A DNA stretch of 24,838 nucleotides from CAZBBC01 sp964489835 (GTDB lineage: Bacteria; Calditrichota; Calditrichia; JAJRVZ01): positions 1-24,838 of the forward strand of contig CAZBBC010000057.1 in the NCBI GenBank assembly GCA_964489835.1, written 5' to 3'. The notes beneath the pieces are model-generated. The model was not told the origin of the DNA. It saw nothing but the letters and a program-made list of their open reading frames with translations, and made no database searches. The position numbers and the translations under genes were made by a program. Shown piece by piece: positions 16,099 to 23,959 of this stretch (positions are counted from its first letter, which is position 1; each line of letters starts with the position of its first letter).

Positions 16099-17028
16099 TT
16101 ACTCCGGTTTGAAAAAATGGGGACCGGCCGGATTGTAAATGATAGTCAAGGCTTCGGGATGGATACTTACATCAAATGCAGAGGCATAAAATATCTCCCC
16201 ATCCAGATGGTGGGGGACCTGGTGGTCAAATTCAAGTCTGATCTTTCCGGTTTGATAATAATCCACCTTTTTATTGCCGAGATGTGCCCCTTTAGGTACC
16301 ACAAGAAATATTTTAAATCTCTCTAAAATACCCAGCGCCTCTACCATACATACATCAAGCAGACCGTCATTGGCCAGGGCCTTTGGGGTAAGATAATATT
16401 TCCCCGCAAAACGTCGGCCAATGGAAATGGTATTCATAAAACATTTCGACCGCTTTTTTTTCCCGTCTAGTAAGGTATACATTTCTGATTCCTTATAAAA
16501 GAACAGGTTTTTTAGAATATGCCACAGGTATTTTGATCCCTGATCTTTAATGACCCGCCCATCTTCGGTATAATTTTCAGAGGCGACTTTGGCGTCAAAG
16601 CCGATACCCATTCCATTTAGAAAATAATTATGATTACATTTACCGACATCTATTTTAATCGTATTTCTTTTGAAAAATATGTCCCAGTCACTTTCCGAAA
16701 ATTTATCGGGGAAGCCCAGAATCTGAATCATATCATTCCCGGTTCCGGCAGCGATAACACCCATGGTGACATGATTATTACCGAGGAGGGCTCTGATGAT
16801 CTCATTGATGGTACCGTCGCCTCCCACGGCGATTACATGATGGAAACCTTTTTTTATAAATTCTCCGGCAATTTCAGTGGCGTGGCCTTTTCTCTCCGTA
16901 AGCACAATTTTGGCATCGATATTGTATTTATTGATCATTGCTTTCACCGTCTCTGCATATTTAGCGGCAAAACCATTGCCGGCAATCGGATTGACGATAA
17001 AAACCCATCGGTCACTGGTTGTATTCAT
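16099..17028 (-). CDS. Diacylglycerol-kinase-family lipid kinase (YegS/DgkB-like)
   Basis: 309 aa, close to the usual 290-310 of soluble bacterial lipid kinases. VNPIAGNG (12-19) begins the nucleotide-binding domain; VGGDGTINE (68-76) is the hallmark GGDGTxxE; AAGTGNDM (93-100) is the second substrate/nucleotide loop; NGMGIGFDAKV follows in the beta-sandwich domain. The C-terminal HHLDGE is also typical. The family phosphorylates diacylglycerol, phosphatidylglycerol or sphingoid bases with ATP at the inner membrane face. GGGAGA before the ATG at 17028 supports the start. A PAP2/AUR1-like gene lies just upstream on the same strand (gap 167 nt containing a CCACGAAG repeat), suggesting joint lipid headgroup metabolism. 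The actual lipid is unknown. Confidence 0.9.
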   Translation of the reverse strand: MNTTSDRWVFIVNPIAGNGFAAKYAETVKAMINKYNIDAKIVLTERKGHATEIAGEFIKKGFHHVIAVGGDGTINEIIRALLGNNHVTMGVIAAGTGNDMIQILGFPDKFSESDWDIFFKRNTIKIDVGKCNHNYFLNGMGIGFDAKVASENYTEDGRVIKDQGSKYLWHILKNLFFYKESEMYTLLDGKKKRSKCFMNTISIGRRFAGKYYLTPKALANDGLLDVCMVEALGILERFKIFLVVPKGAHLGNKKVDYYQTGKIRLEFDHQVPHHLDGEIFYASAFDVSIHPEALTIIYNPAGPHFFKPE

Positions 17029-17120
17029 GTCTGCTTCTCCCTTGTGTTTTCCGGTATTGTTACTTATTCTGAATTCATAGTTTCTTTGTCACAGAAAGTT
17101 TCGGAAATTTTAATATTTTT

Positions 17121-17150
17121 AAACCACGAAGTGCACAGAGATCACGAAGT
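17121..17150. repeat. Lone CCACGAAG/CACAGAG repeat copy
   Basis: The stretch opens AAACCACGAAGTGCACAGAG and continues ATCACGAAGT. It lies between the PAP2-like and lipid-kinase genes and belongs to the same dispersed family as 7307, 18892 and 19277. No inverted partner was seen close by. Confidence 0.55.
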
Positions 17151-17195
17151 TTGTATTTATTGAATAGCGATTGGTGATTTTTTAATATCTGTATC

Positions 17196-18263
17196 TTATT
17201 TTTGTGCTAACCAGGGAATCGTTAGCTCTTTAAAACCATGACGATGCCGGTTTGACATCCAGGCTTTATATATTTTATTGGTTATAAAATAGGCAATGAC
17301 TGCAAGAATGGCACCGGCAATAACATCAATCACCCAGTGATAACGCAGGTATACCGTACTAATGATGAGAGCGCTTACACCAAATATCCAGAACCATAAA
17401 GCCGGCTTTTTATGTGTAAAGATATCTCTGTGTCTGAGGGCATAGAACAAAGATATCAGACATAAGCCGGCATGCATGCTGGGCATGCAGTCTGTGCGCA
17501 CCCGCTCAATATAATTCCAAAGGTCAACCTGGGCTGCATAAAGGGATTCCCTGCCGGTGAGGTTGAATACAAGGTTTGAGGATATTCCCTTAAGTTTAAC
17601 TGTATACAATGTCACCTGATCACCGAATACTGCAATATCAGGATCGAGAGTAAATCGCGGTCCCATGGCCGGAAAAATAATAAAGCTGGTCAGAGATATG
17701 ATCAATGCCAGTATCTGGGCAAATATTACTTCCTGAAAAATATACCGTTGATTTTTTTGGATTAAAAAGACCAGATAAAAAAATGGATAAATAATGAACA
17801 TACTGTAACTGATCATAAAAAAGTCTACCATCACCGGGTGTGTAAACTGCTGCAACCAGATCGTTGGTTGCGCTCTAAATATTATTTCATCCATCTGCAT
17901 TAATGTTAGGTCGATATTACGAAATGTATGGCTAAAAAGATCACTGAACAGGAAAAGATTTTCATAGATGACGGCAATGATCAGGTAGGGAAGATACAGC
18001 ATCGTTACCTGTATATAACTTCGATAGATTCTTTCTGCCCGGTCCGACCGGGGAAAATTTTTAAAGTGCTTTAAATTTAATAGCGTATGCATCGCCAGTA
18101 ACAACGTATAGGTCCAAAGCAAGGTAAAGAAATTGATCTTTTTGAATGTAATCTCGTTATGATAAATCAATATGATCGCCGCCAAACACAGAGTAACTGT
18201 CGCTACTAACCACCATACCGGATTCCTTTTAAGAAAAAGAGTTTTAATGGAATGATTTTTCAT
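17196..18263 (-). CDS. PAP2-superfamily membrane enzyme, AUR1/inositol-phosphorylceramide-synthase-like
   Basis: 355 aa with about seven or eight hydrophobic segments. The PAP2 catalytic motifs C2 and C3 are present: PSMHAG (261-266, H264) and STVYLRYHWVIDV (302-314, H309 nucleophile, D313). The classical C1 motif KxxxxxxRP is absent. Instead there is FPAMGPR (197-203), as in the AUR1/IPC-synthase-like PAP2_3 group, which transfers phosphoinositol or a phosphoalcohol between lipids rather than only removing phosphate. The last helices are followed by a basic tail. It is probably expressed with the lipid kinase downstream. A plain lipid phosphatase is the alternative. The substrate, including whether this organism makes ceramide or inositol lipids, is not shown. 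Confidence 0.82.
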   Translation of the reverse strand: MKNHSIKTLFLKRNPVWWLVATVTLCLAAIILIYHNEITFKKINFFTLLWTYTLLLAMHTLLNLKHFKNFPRSDRAERIYRSYIQVTMLYLPYLIIAVIYENLFLFSDLFSHTFRNIDLTLMQMDEIIFRAQPTIWLQQFTHPVMVDFFMISYSMFIIYPFFYLVFLIQKNQRYIFQEVIFAQILALIISLTSFIIFPAMGPRFTLDPDIAVFGDQVTLYTVKLKGISSNLVFNLTGRESLYAAQVDLWNYIERVRTDCMPSMHAGLCLISLFYALRHRDIFTHKKPALWFWIFGVSALIISTVYLRYHWVIDVIAGAILAVIAYFITNKIYKAWMSNRHRHGFKELTIPWLAQK

Positions 18264-18336
18264 TTTTCGCCGTTATATCTGTTTGTATGGACAAGTATCT
18301 TACTTTGTGGTGAATAAATCAGGTTAATCAAAAAAT

Positions 18337-18351
18337 ATGGTTGATAACCAT
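18337..18351. promoter_or_regulatory. Small palindrome ATGGTTGATAACCAT in a divergent promoter region
   Basis: Six-base arms with a 3-nt centre, placed in the 164-bp AT-rich space between the divergent PAP2-like and DUF2934 genes. It could be an operator for either gene; no regulator is implied by the sequence itself. Confidence 0.25.
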
Positions 18352-18427
18352 GATTTATACCAAATTAATTAGTATATTAATTGTTGGTCAAAATGTCTAA
18401 TTTAAATTTAAAGAAAAGGGATAAAGA

Positions 18428-18640
18428 ATGAAAAATTTAGAGAAAAAAATTGCCGAACTTGCGCATCAAAAATTTGTTGCCAGAGGTGGCACTCATGGTT
18501 ATGATATGGCCGACTGGCTAGCGGCCGAAAAAGAATTAACGGCCGGGAAAAAACCGGCAGCCAAAAAACCGGTGGCAAAGGTGCAGAAAAAAACAGCCAA
18601 ACCGGCCGTTAAAAAACCAGTCGTTAAAGCTAAGAAATAA
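18428..18640 (+). CDS. Small DUF2934 protein with lysine/alanine-rich, histone-H1-like tail
   Basis: 70 aa. Residues 1-38 match the DUF2934 pattern: IAELAHQKFVARGGTHGYDM then ADWLAAEKEL (helix, RG-G turn, DWL-AE). Residues 39-70 are almost only K, A, P, V, T and Q, with AAKKPVAK- and KPAVKKPVVKAKK-type repeats as in bacterial histone-H1-like proteins. A basic tail of this kind normally binds DNA or RNA. A nucleoid or RNA-associated role is therefore plausible but inferred. The coding frame uses the ATG at 18428 behind AAAAGGGAT. There is no operon partner. A hairpin at 18802-18838 lies 160 nt downstream. Confidence 0.8.
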   Translation: MKNLEKKIAELAHQKFVARGGTHGYDMADWLAAEKELTAGKKPAAKKPVAKVQKKTAKPAVKKPVVKAKK

Positions 18641-18801
18641 AGCAACCCGCAGATTTTATCCAAACTAAAAAACTGGCTTTACTGAAATAGTATCATATGC
18701 TACTAAAGAAAATAAAACATAATAGAATAAACAGGATACTATAATTATTAACCTGATCTATTCATACCGCAGCATATTGCTGTAATCAAAGAAAAAAATA
18801 G

Positions 18802-18838
18802 TCCACGGATTTTCCGTCGCAGCCGGATAATCCGTGGA
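18802..18838. repeat. Hairpin repeat, 15-bp arms and 7-nt loop
   Basis: Left arm TCCACGGATTTTCCG and right arm CGGATAATCCGTGGA pair with one mismatch. The right half recurs in altered form at 16024 (GGATAATTCGTGGACAAAAG), so it is a dispersed element, though it could also act as a terminator for the DUF2934 gene. Confidence 0.55.
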
Positions 18839-18891
18839 TAAAAGTTTTTAAAATTTTTGCTAAAAAAACAAAGTTTTTGGCTACAATAGCA

Positions 18892-19044
18892 TAAACCACA
18901 GAGTACACAGGGTTAAATATATGATTTTGATACATTTATAAATTATTTAATTGATATATTATTAATATTAAATTTAAAAAGTATGATTATTGTAACTGTT
19001 TGTTTATATTAAAATTAATAATACTCTGAGTCCTCTGTGGTGTA
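18892..19044. repeat. Inverted pair of CCACAGAG repeats around AT-rich DNA
   Basis: The left arm 18892-18914 (starts TAAACCACAGAGTACACAG) and right arm 19022-19044 (ends CCTCTGTGGTGTA) are complementary over most of 23 nt and enclose 107 nt of almost only A/T with no reading frame. Same layout as 7512-7627; looks like a MITE-like or eroded cassette. Confidence 0.65.
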
Positions 19045-19276
19045 TTATTCAATTTAAGTAATAAATAGTAAAAATTTCTTAAAAAAAAAGAATAACAATA
19101 TTTTATATAAAAAATATATCATGTAAATCCTGTAATCCTGTCTAAAAAAATATGTCACAGTATCATATGATATTAACTATAAATAACCGGAGTCAGGAAA
19201 CCGGATAAAATAATATCCCAGTTTTTAGGTCTCAGTGATAAATGAATCCCAAGTCCCAATACCAAAAACATCGTTA

Positions 19277-19296
19277 TCTTCGTGTGCTTCGTGGTT
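19277..19296. repeat. Lone CTTCGTGTGCTTCGTGG repeat copy
   Basis: TCTTCGTGTGCTTCGTGGTT, the reverse-orientation form of the AACCACGAAG repeat. It sits 50 nt downstream of the 3' end of the GH29 gene. Confidence 0.55.
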
Positions 19297-19345
19297 AATT
19301 CATTTTATTGTTTGCAAACTTGTACCACATTACGCTTTAAAAGAT

Positions 19346-20683
19346 CTATTTCTCCATATCCAAAACAACAATCGTATCCATCGGATCGCGGTCAGCTGAC
19401 GCTACTAGAATCTCATATCCCTGATCCGTCCTGCTCAGGGAGACCTTGCCACCGGTCAGACAGGACGCTTTAACAATATTCTGAGGTATGCTGTCCAGCA
19501 TCAGTTTTTCCTTCGGCCACTGAAGAATGTGGAGATAGACCTTATTATCGCGGTGTGTGGTTACTCCCCATGGCTGGGGTTCAATGGGGCCACCGCGCGT
19601 GCCGTAGATGCTTTCCCCGTATTTTCCCAGCCATTGGCCTATCTGCTTGAGGCGTTCAACCTGACGGGGCTCAATTTCACCGTTGGGCATAGGACCGACA
19701 TTGAGCAGGAGATTACCATCTCCGCCAACGGTATTCACCAATATGTTAATACACTCTTTGAGTGATTTTAGCTCATCGTCAGGTTTCCAGGCCCATTGTT
19801 TTCCGATCGTTATGCATGATTCCCAGGGCTGGTCAGTATTAAACTTTCCGATGCGCTGCTCCGGTGTTTCAAAATCGCCGATATATTGCCGGCCGTTTAT
19901 CGAGGTACCTTCCATACCGTCACGTTTTTTATCGAGTCGGTTATTAATAATCAGATCCGGCTGCAAGGTACGACAGTAAGCATACAGGTCCCGGCCGCGT
20001 TCCTCTGTCCAGGGCTCTTCCCACTCCCCATCGAACCACAGCACCCCCAAGGGTCCATAATTCATGACCAGTTCCTCTAAATGTGTTTTCATATATGAGA
20101 CATAGCGGTCCATCTGGGGACTGGTTCCTGCTGGCAAAGAGTATCCGGGGCCACCACGTGAAGAAATATTATAATCCGGGTGATACCAGTCGAGGATGGA
20201 ATAATAGGTACAAAAGGGTAGATCTTCATTCTGGCATGCATTTGAAAGTTCTCTGATCACATCCCGTTTAAACGGGGTGGACATGATATTGTAGGCGGTG
20301 GTTTTTGTATCCCACAGGCAGAACCCGTCATGGTGTTTGGAGGTGAGCACCATGTATTTCATTCCGGCGGATTTGGCGATAGAAACCCACTCAGAAGCGT
20401 CAAATGCGGTCGGATTGAATTGTTTGTACAGGTTATCATAGATTTCAACAGGAATCTCTTTTCCACGGGACCAGCCGATCTCGGTCCCTTTGAGACTGAC
20501 CGGACCCCAGTGAATAAACATACCGAAACGGGCATCACGCCACCACTGCAGCCGGGCATCGAAAGCCTGAATGGTTTCCTTTTCGTATGCTGATGAAATT
20601 TGTCTTTCGCTGTCGATCACGATCAGGTATATGAGCGTGATTAATAGTGCAACGCTGACTAGTTTCATAAGACGTGTCATCAT
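19346..20683 (-). CDS. GH29 alpha-L-fucosidase, exported
   Basis: 445 aa from the ATG at 20683. An upstream in-frame ATG (20728) would add 15 residues, but AGGAGA lies about ten bases before 20683 and the signal sequence MMTRLMKLVSVALLITLIYL begins there. Family 29 landmarks: WWRDARFGMFIHWG (47-60), LTSKHHDGFCLWD (113-125, substrate pocket His-His-Asp), VLWFDGEW (214-221) with the expected nucleophile D218, and GDFETPEQ (269-276) with E272 as candidate acid/base. DGNLLLNVGPMPNGEI closes the barrel, and a short beta-sandwich follows. The family releases L-fucose with retention of configuration. The exported location and divergent pairing with a polysaccharide lyase suggest attack on a fucose-bearing glycan. 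The repeat-filled region 20684-21107 separates the two genes. Confidence 0.92.
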   Translation of the reverse strand: MMTRLMKLVSVALLITLIYLIVIDSERQISSAYEKETIQAFDARLQWWRDARFGMFIHWGPVSLKGTEIGWSRGKEIPVEIYDNLYKQFNPTAFDASEWVSIAKSAGMKYMVLTSKHHDGFCLWDTKTTAYNIMSTPFKRDVIRELSNACQNEDLPFCTYYSILDWYHPDYNISSRGGPGYSLPAGTSPQMDRYVSYMKTHLEELVMNYGPLGVLWFDGEWEEPWTEERGRDLYAYCRTLQPDLIINNRLDKKRDGMEGTSINGRQYIGDFETPEQRIGKFNTDQPWESCITIGKQWAWKPDDELKSLKECINILVNTVGGDGNLLLNVGPMPNGEIEPRQVERLKQIGQWLGKYGESIYGTRGGPIEPQPWGVTTHRDNKVYLHILQWPKEKLMLDSIPQNIVKASCLTGGKVSLSRTDQGYEILVASADRDPMDTIVVLDMEK

Positions 20684-21107
20684 TTTATATTTTCTCCTGT
20701 GATAGTGTATCTTTAAATGAGTAAGCATCGAAGGAGTTGACTTTTCTTTATCGCACAGATTTTGCTCTACTTGTCCCGGATATCCTTAAATCAACTCTGA
20801 GAAATATAATCAATTTGCTGAATCAAAAGGAAGATTTTATATATGATTTTTTACTAAATTATAAAACAAGACATATAAAACCCTTTCAGGGTTTAACTAT
20901 TTTTTGAAATTTTATTATCTGAATTCTGAATAATAACCCACCCCGTCCCGCTAGCGCGGTCCACCCCTCCCTGTCCGGCGAAGCCGGACAGGGAGGGGCC
21001 GGGGGAGGGTCAGCCATTAGGATTTTAGTTTGCAGACCTGGAATGTGCTATTAATATAAATGAATAATTAAATTAGATTCCAGATAAAACAAACAAAGGG
21101 AATAATA
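20684..21107. other. Divergent intergenic region between GH29 and lyase genes
   Basis: About 420 bp that should hold the promoters of both genes, but no clear -35/-10 pair was found. It contains the AAACCCTTTCAGGGTTT hairpin (20878-20894), the exact reverse complement of 10920-10936, and a long GC-rich hairpin (20964-20998). An extra in-frame ATG at 20728 for the fucosidase is judged unused. Confidence 0.6.
20964..20998. repeat. Perfect 16-bp GC-rich hairpin with GAA loop
   Basis: CCCCTCCCTGTCCGGC (20964-20979), loop GAA, and its exact complement (20983-20998). The flanks CCGCTAGCGCGG (left) and GGGGGAGGG (right) add further pairing. It contrasts sharply with the AT-rich surroundings. No T-run follows, so a dispersed REP-like repeat is more likely than a terminator. 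Confidence 0.75.
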
Positions 21108-23645
21108 ATGAACCCGTTGAATATTTATTTTAAAAACACACGCGCAGCCCTGGTCCTTACACTAATTGTATTTCCAGGCATTCTTTCAGCTACAGATATT
21201 TTATATGAACAAGGCTGGACGCGTATCATTACCGGTGACCGGGCCACGCAGTTAACCCGTGAAATCGGTGAAGAACCGGAACCGGCATCGATTAATGGTG
21301 AAATCCTTCAAAAGATATTTACGGCCATGAACTTTTCGGCCCAAAATTCTCAACAATTGGATGCCTGGGCACGGGGACTGAAAAAAAACGGCTGGGCACA
21401 GCAGGAAACAGAACCCGAGTATGAAGCCTACCGGGTCATTCAACTTATTCATGTATCTGATCCGGTATCACAACTCCTCCTTAAGACTTACGGGACAATT
21501 GGTCAGACCGACGAGGCAACCTTTGATTTAAAAGGGAAAAAATTATCATATAAAAAAATAGATATACCGGAAACGCTGGACCGCACGGTTTTTCATACGG
21601 TACGCAGCCCGGCCCTGTTCGTGCTCAATCAGGAACATTTTCAGAAACACTTTTTCGAAGGGATGATTAATCTGGATTATCCGGGACTGGAAGCGGCCAG
21701 AGAAGCCTATGCCAATAAAAAAATACTCCTGGCTGCCCATGAGGTGGCCGAATATTTCCGGCGAAAAGTCCATCCGGTCTGGCCACTAAAAAATCCGGAG
21801 AGAATATCCGCCGTTGATGAACCGTCGGAAATGATAGTGAGACACGACTTTAAATATCGTGACAGCACGATTCATATGGGAGATCGTATTGACTTTCGCA
21901 ATAATCCTACGGAAAGCAATGAATGGATCTGGGGATTGAACCGAATGGGTCACTGGGTGACACTGCTGAACGGCTATTTGAAAACCGGCAATGAGGCTTA
22001 TGCCCGGGAGTACAACAGCGAGGTTGTTGACTGGACGGTTCGTAATCCGGCTCCTTCCTTCCGTTTGACCCGTGTACCCAGCTGGCGTAATCTGGAAGCG
22101 GGCATCCGCATGTCCAGTACCTGGCCAAAAACATTTTTCGGATTCTTAGCCTCACCTTCCTTTCAAACTCAGGCTATTCAGTTGATGCTGGCGTCGATGT
22201 GGAGCCACGGTGAACACATTCTCCGCTTTCCATCCGGTATGCGCTTTGTGAATAACTGGGTGATCATCGGCTCCAACGGCCTGGCCAGCCTGGGGATGTA
22301 TTTTCCTGAATTTCAGCGGGCAGTAGTCTGGACAACCACCGGTCTGCAGCGCTTATCCGATCAGCTGGACAAACAAGTGTACCCCGATGGCATGCAGCAC
22401 GAACTGGCCAGCGGTTATCATATTGCCTGCATGCACAGCTTTGAGCAGGCCTATACCGTGGCTCAAAAGACAGGGACAGCAGTTCCGGATAATTTTAAAA
22501 ATACGATGGAGAAAATGTTTGCCTATATCATGTATGTCAGTACACCCTCACGGGAGGTACCCCCGACCAATGATGCCCACAGATATGATATTACCCAATG
22601 GATGGCGATTGGTGCTGATCTGTTCGGCCGGGAAGATATGCGTTTCATTGCCACGAATGGCGAGGCCGGGCAGCCACCGCTAAAGACCTCCGTTCAATTT
22701 CCGTGGGGCGGGCACAGTGTGATGCGTAGCGATTGGGGACCGGAGGCTTGGTATTTGTTCTTCGATGCCGGTCCCACCGGTGTAAGCCATCAGCATGAGG
22801 ACAAACTAAATATCGATGTATCCGCTTTCGGACGTGATTTCATCACCGATGGGGGAAAGGGTTTGTATATACCGGATAAATGGCGTGACTATTTTATAAG
22901 CAGCCGGGCGCATAACACCATTTTGATCGATGGAGAGGGTCAGCAACGGATACCGAAGGTTGAGACCCACCGGGCCAGCGCACCAATGACCAACCGCTGG
23001 ATTTCCGGTAGCAATCTCGATTTTGCCAGCGGCACGTATGAGAATGGTTATGGGTCACAGCATATTCCGGTCATACACTCCCGTTATGTTGTATTCAAAA
23101 AGAAAGACTACTGGCTGGTTCTCGATTATCTTGTGGACGATAGTAATCGCCAATTTGAGGTTTTGTACCATTTCACGCCGGGTGAGGTCCGGGTTAACGA
23201 AGCGGATCATTCGGTACAGACGGTATATCCAGACGGTAAAAATATCCGACTGACGGCGGCCGCAACCTTACCCCTGAAGGTTTCCGTCGTAAAGGGGCAG
23301 GAAAATCCGGAACAGGGTTGGATCTCCCATCATTCCGGTGAACGGACGGCCACACCAACAGTTATTTTTAAAGGGGAAGGGCGGTTACCGCTTAAAATAG
23401 CGACCGTTATCGAACCTTTTCAGAATAATAAACAGTCGGCTGTACGTATCGAATTCCAGGACTCGCCCTCCAATCAGGCCAACATCATTGTTCATGCCGG
23501 ATGGGGGGAGGACCGCTGGATTATCAATCTGGAAAATAAAAACGGTATTTCCATTGATGGGAAAGATACCGAGGCCGCTGTTTATTTTTCCAGATTTGAT
23601 AAGGGACAGGTGATGGGTACATTTACGGCGAAATTTGAAAAATGA
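21108..23645 (+). CDS. Heparinase II/III-family polysaccharide lyase, exported
   Basis: 845 aa. The N-terminus has a type I signal peptide (hydrophobic ALVLTLIVFPGILSA, likely cut before TDILYEQGW). An alpha/alpha-toroid domain follows (about 190-500) with motifs usual for the superfamily: FVNNWVIIGSNGLASLGMYF (about 380-400, catalytic-type Asn) and YPDGMQHELASGYHIACMHS (about 425-445, Glu/Tyr/His). The heparinase II/III beta-sandwich domain begins about 540: FFDAGPTGVSHQHEDKLNID, then FGRDFITDGG, with H561 likely in the active site. Such enzymes cleave uronate-containing chains by beta-elimination (heparin, alginate, ulvan-like or other). The exact family (for example PL12, 15, 17, 21 or 39) cannot be set by eye. 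AAAGGGAA precedes the ATG. Divergent from the GH29 fucosidase. Confidence 0.85.
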   Translation: MNPLNIYFKNTRAALVLTLIVFPGILSATDILYEQGWTRIITGDRATQLTREIGEEPEPASINGEILQKIFTAMNFSAQNSQQLDAWARGLKKNGWAQQETEPEYEAYRVIQLIHVSDPVSQLLLKTYGTIGQTDEATFDLKGKKLSYKKIDIPETLDRTVFHTVRSPALFVLNQEHFQKHFFEGMINLDYPGLEAAREAYANKKILLAAHEVAEYFRRKVHPVWPLKNPERISAVDEPSEMIVRHDFKYRDSTIHMGDRIDFRNNPTESNEWIWGLNRMGHWVTLLNGYLKTGNEAYAREYNSEVVDWTVRNPAPSFRLTRVPSWRNLEAGIRMSSTWPKTFFGFLASPSFQTQAIQLMLASMWSHGEHILRFPSGMRFVNNWVIIGSNGLASLGMYFPEFQRAVVWTTTGLQRLSDQLDKQVYPDGMQHELASGYHIACMHSFEQAYTVAQKTGTAVPDNFKNTMEKMFAYIMYVSTPSREVPPTNDAHRYDITQWMAIGADLFGREDMRFIATNGEAGQPPLKTSVQFPWGGHSVMRSDWGPEAWYLFFDAGPTGVSHQHEDKLNIDVSAFGRDFITDGGKGLYIPDKWRDYFISSRAHNTILIDGEGQQRIPKVETHRASAPMTNRWISGSNLDFASGTYENGYGSQHIPVIHSRYVVFKKKDYWLVLDYLVDDSNRQFEVLYHFTPGEVRVNEADHSVQTVYPDGKNIRLTAAATLPLKVSVVKGQENPEQGWISHHSGERTATPTVIFKGEGRLPLKIATVIEPFQNNKQSAVRIEFQDSPSNQANIIVHAGWGEDRWIINLENKNGISIDGKDTEAAVYFSRFDKGQVMGTFTAKFEK

Positions 23646-23959
23646 TTAATGAAGCACGAAGCAGATCCTTCGACCTTTCGATCTTCTGGACAGGCTCCGA
23701 TAATGAAGTAGAGACGTAGCATGCTACGTCTCTACCGATAAGGGTCCTATGTTTTTGTTATAGATCGACTGCATGCCTGACACGAATGTTACCGATTTTT
23801 CCCACAGACATTTCGCCCTTACAGGGCTCGGGTCTCTCTGGTTCTCCTTTACCCGGCGCTTCGCACCGGGCTATAAATATGCCGCCCCTCCGGGGCTTTT
23901 CAAATTAATATTTAACTTACCCATCCGAAATTATATTTCCAAACGGAAGGATGGCTCTG
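23646..23959. repeat. 314-bp gap made of dispersed palindromic repeats
   Basis: No gene. It holds a perfect 28-bp palindrome (23708-23735; arms start GTAGAGACGTAGCA, same family as 2844-2871). A three-hairpin cassette follows: GCCCTTACAGGGC (23815-23827), CCCGG...CCGGG (23852-23870) and GCCCCTCCGGGGC (23884-23896) followed by TTTT. The last can work as a terminator for the lyase gene and, read the other way, for the convergent T9SS gene. I recall similar ordered cassettes as dispersed repeats in Bacteroidetes-like genomes. Confidence 0.7.
23884..23900 (+). terminator. Hairpin plus TTTT, possible terminator of the lyase gene
   Basis: GCCCC-TCC-GGGGC followed by TTTT. It lies 240 nt after the lyase stop and 60 nt from the stop of the convergent gene. 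It is part of the dispersed hairpin cassette, so termination may be incidental. Confidence 0.35.

Larger units (their letters stand above)
18641..19345. other. 705-bp AT-rich gap with several repeats
   Basis: No gene seen in any frame. It carries a 37-nt hairpin (18802-18838), an inverted CCACAGAG pair (18892-19044), an AATCCTGTAATCCTGTC short repeat (about 19126-19142) and a single CTTCGTGTGCTTCGTGG copy (19277-19296) just after the 3' end of the fucosidase gene. Confidence 0.65.

Noticed and set aside
16630..17163. 177-codon open frame on the plus strand over the lipid kinase
   Set aside because: It is antisense to the GGDGT kinase motifs, which are unambiguous; the plus-strand translation shows no domain.
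20684..20728. Longer start of the fucosidase at 20728
   Set aside because: The extra 15 residues precede a clear signal peptide, and AGGAGA is correctly spaced only for the ATG at 20683.
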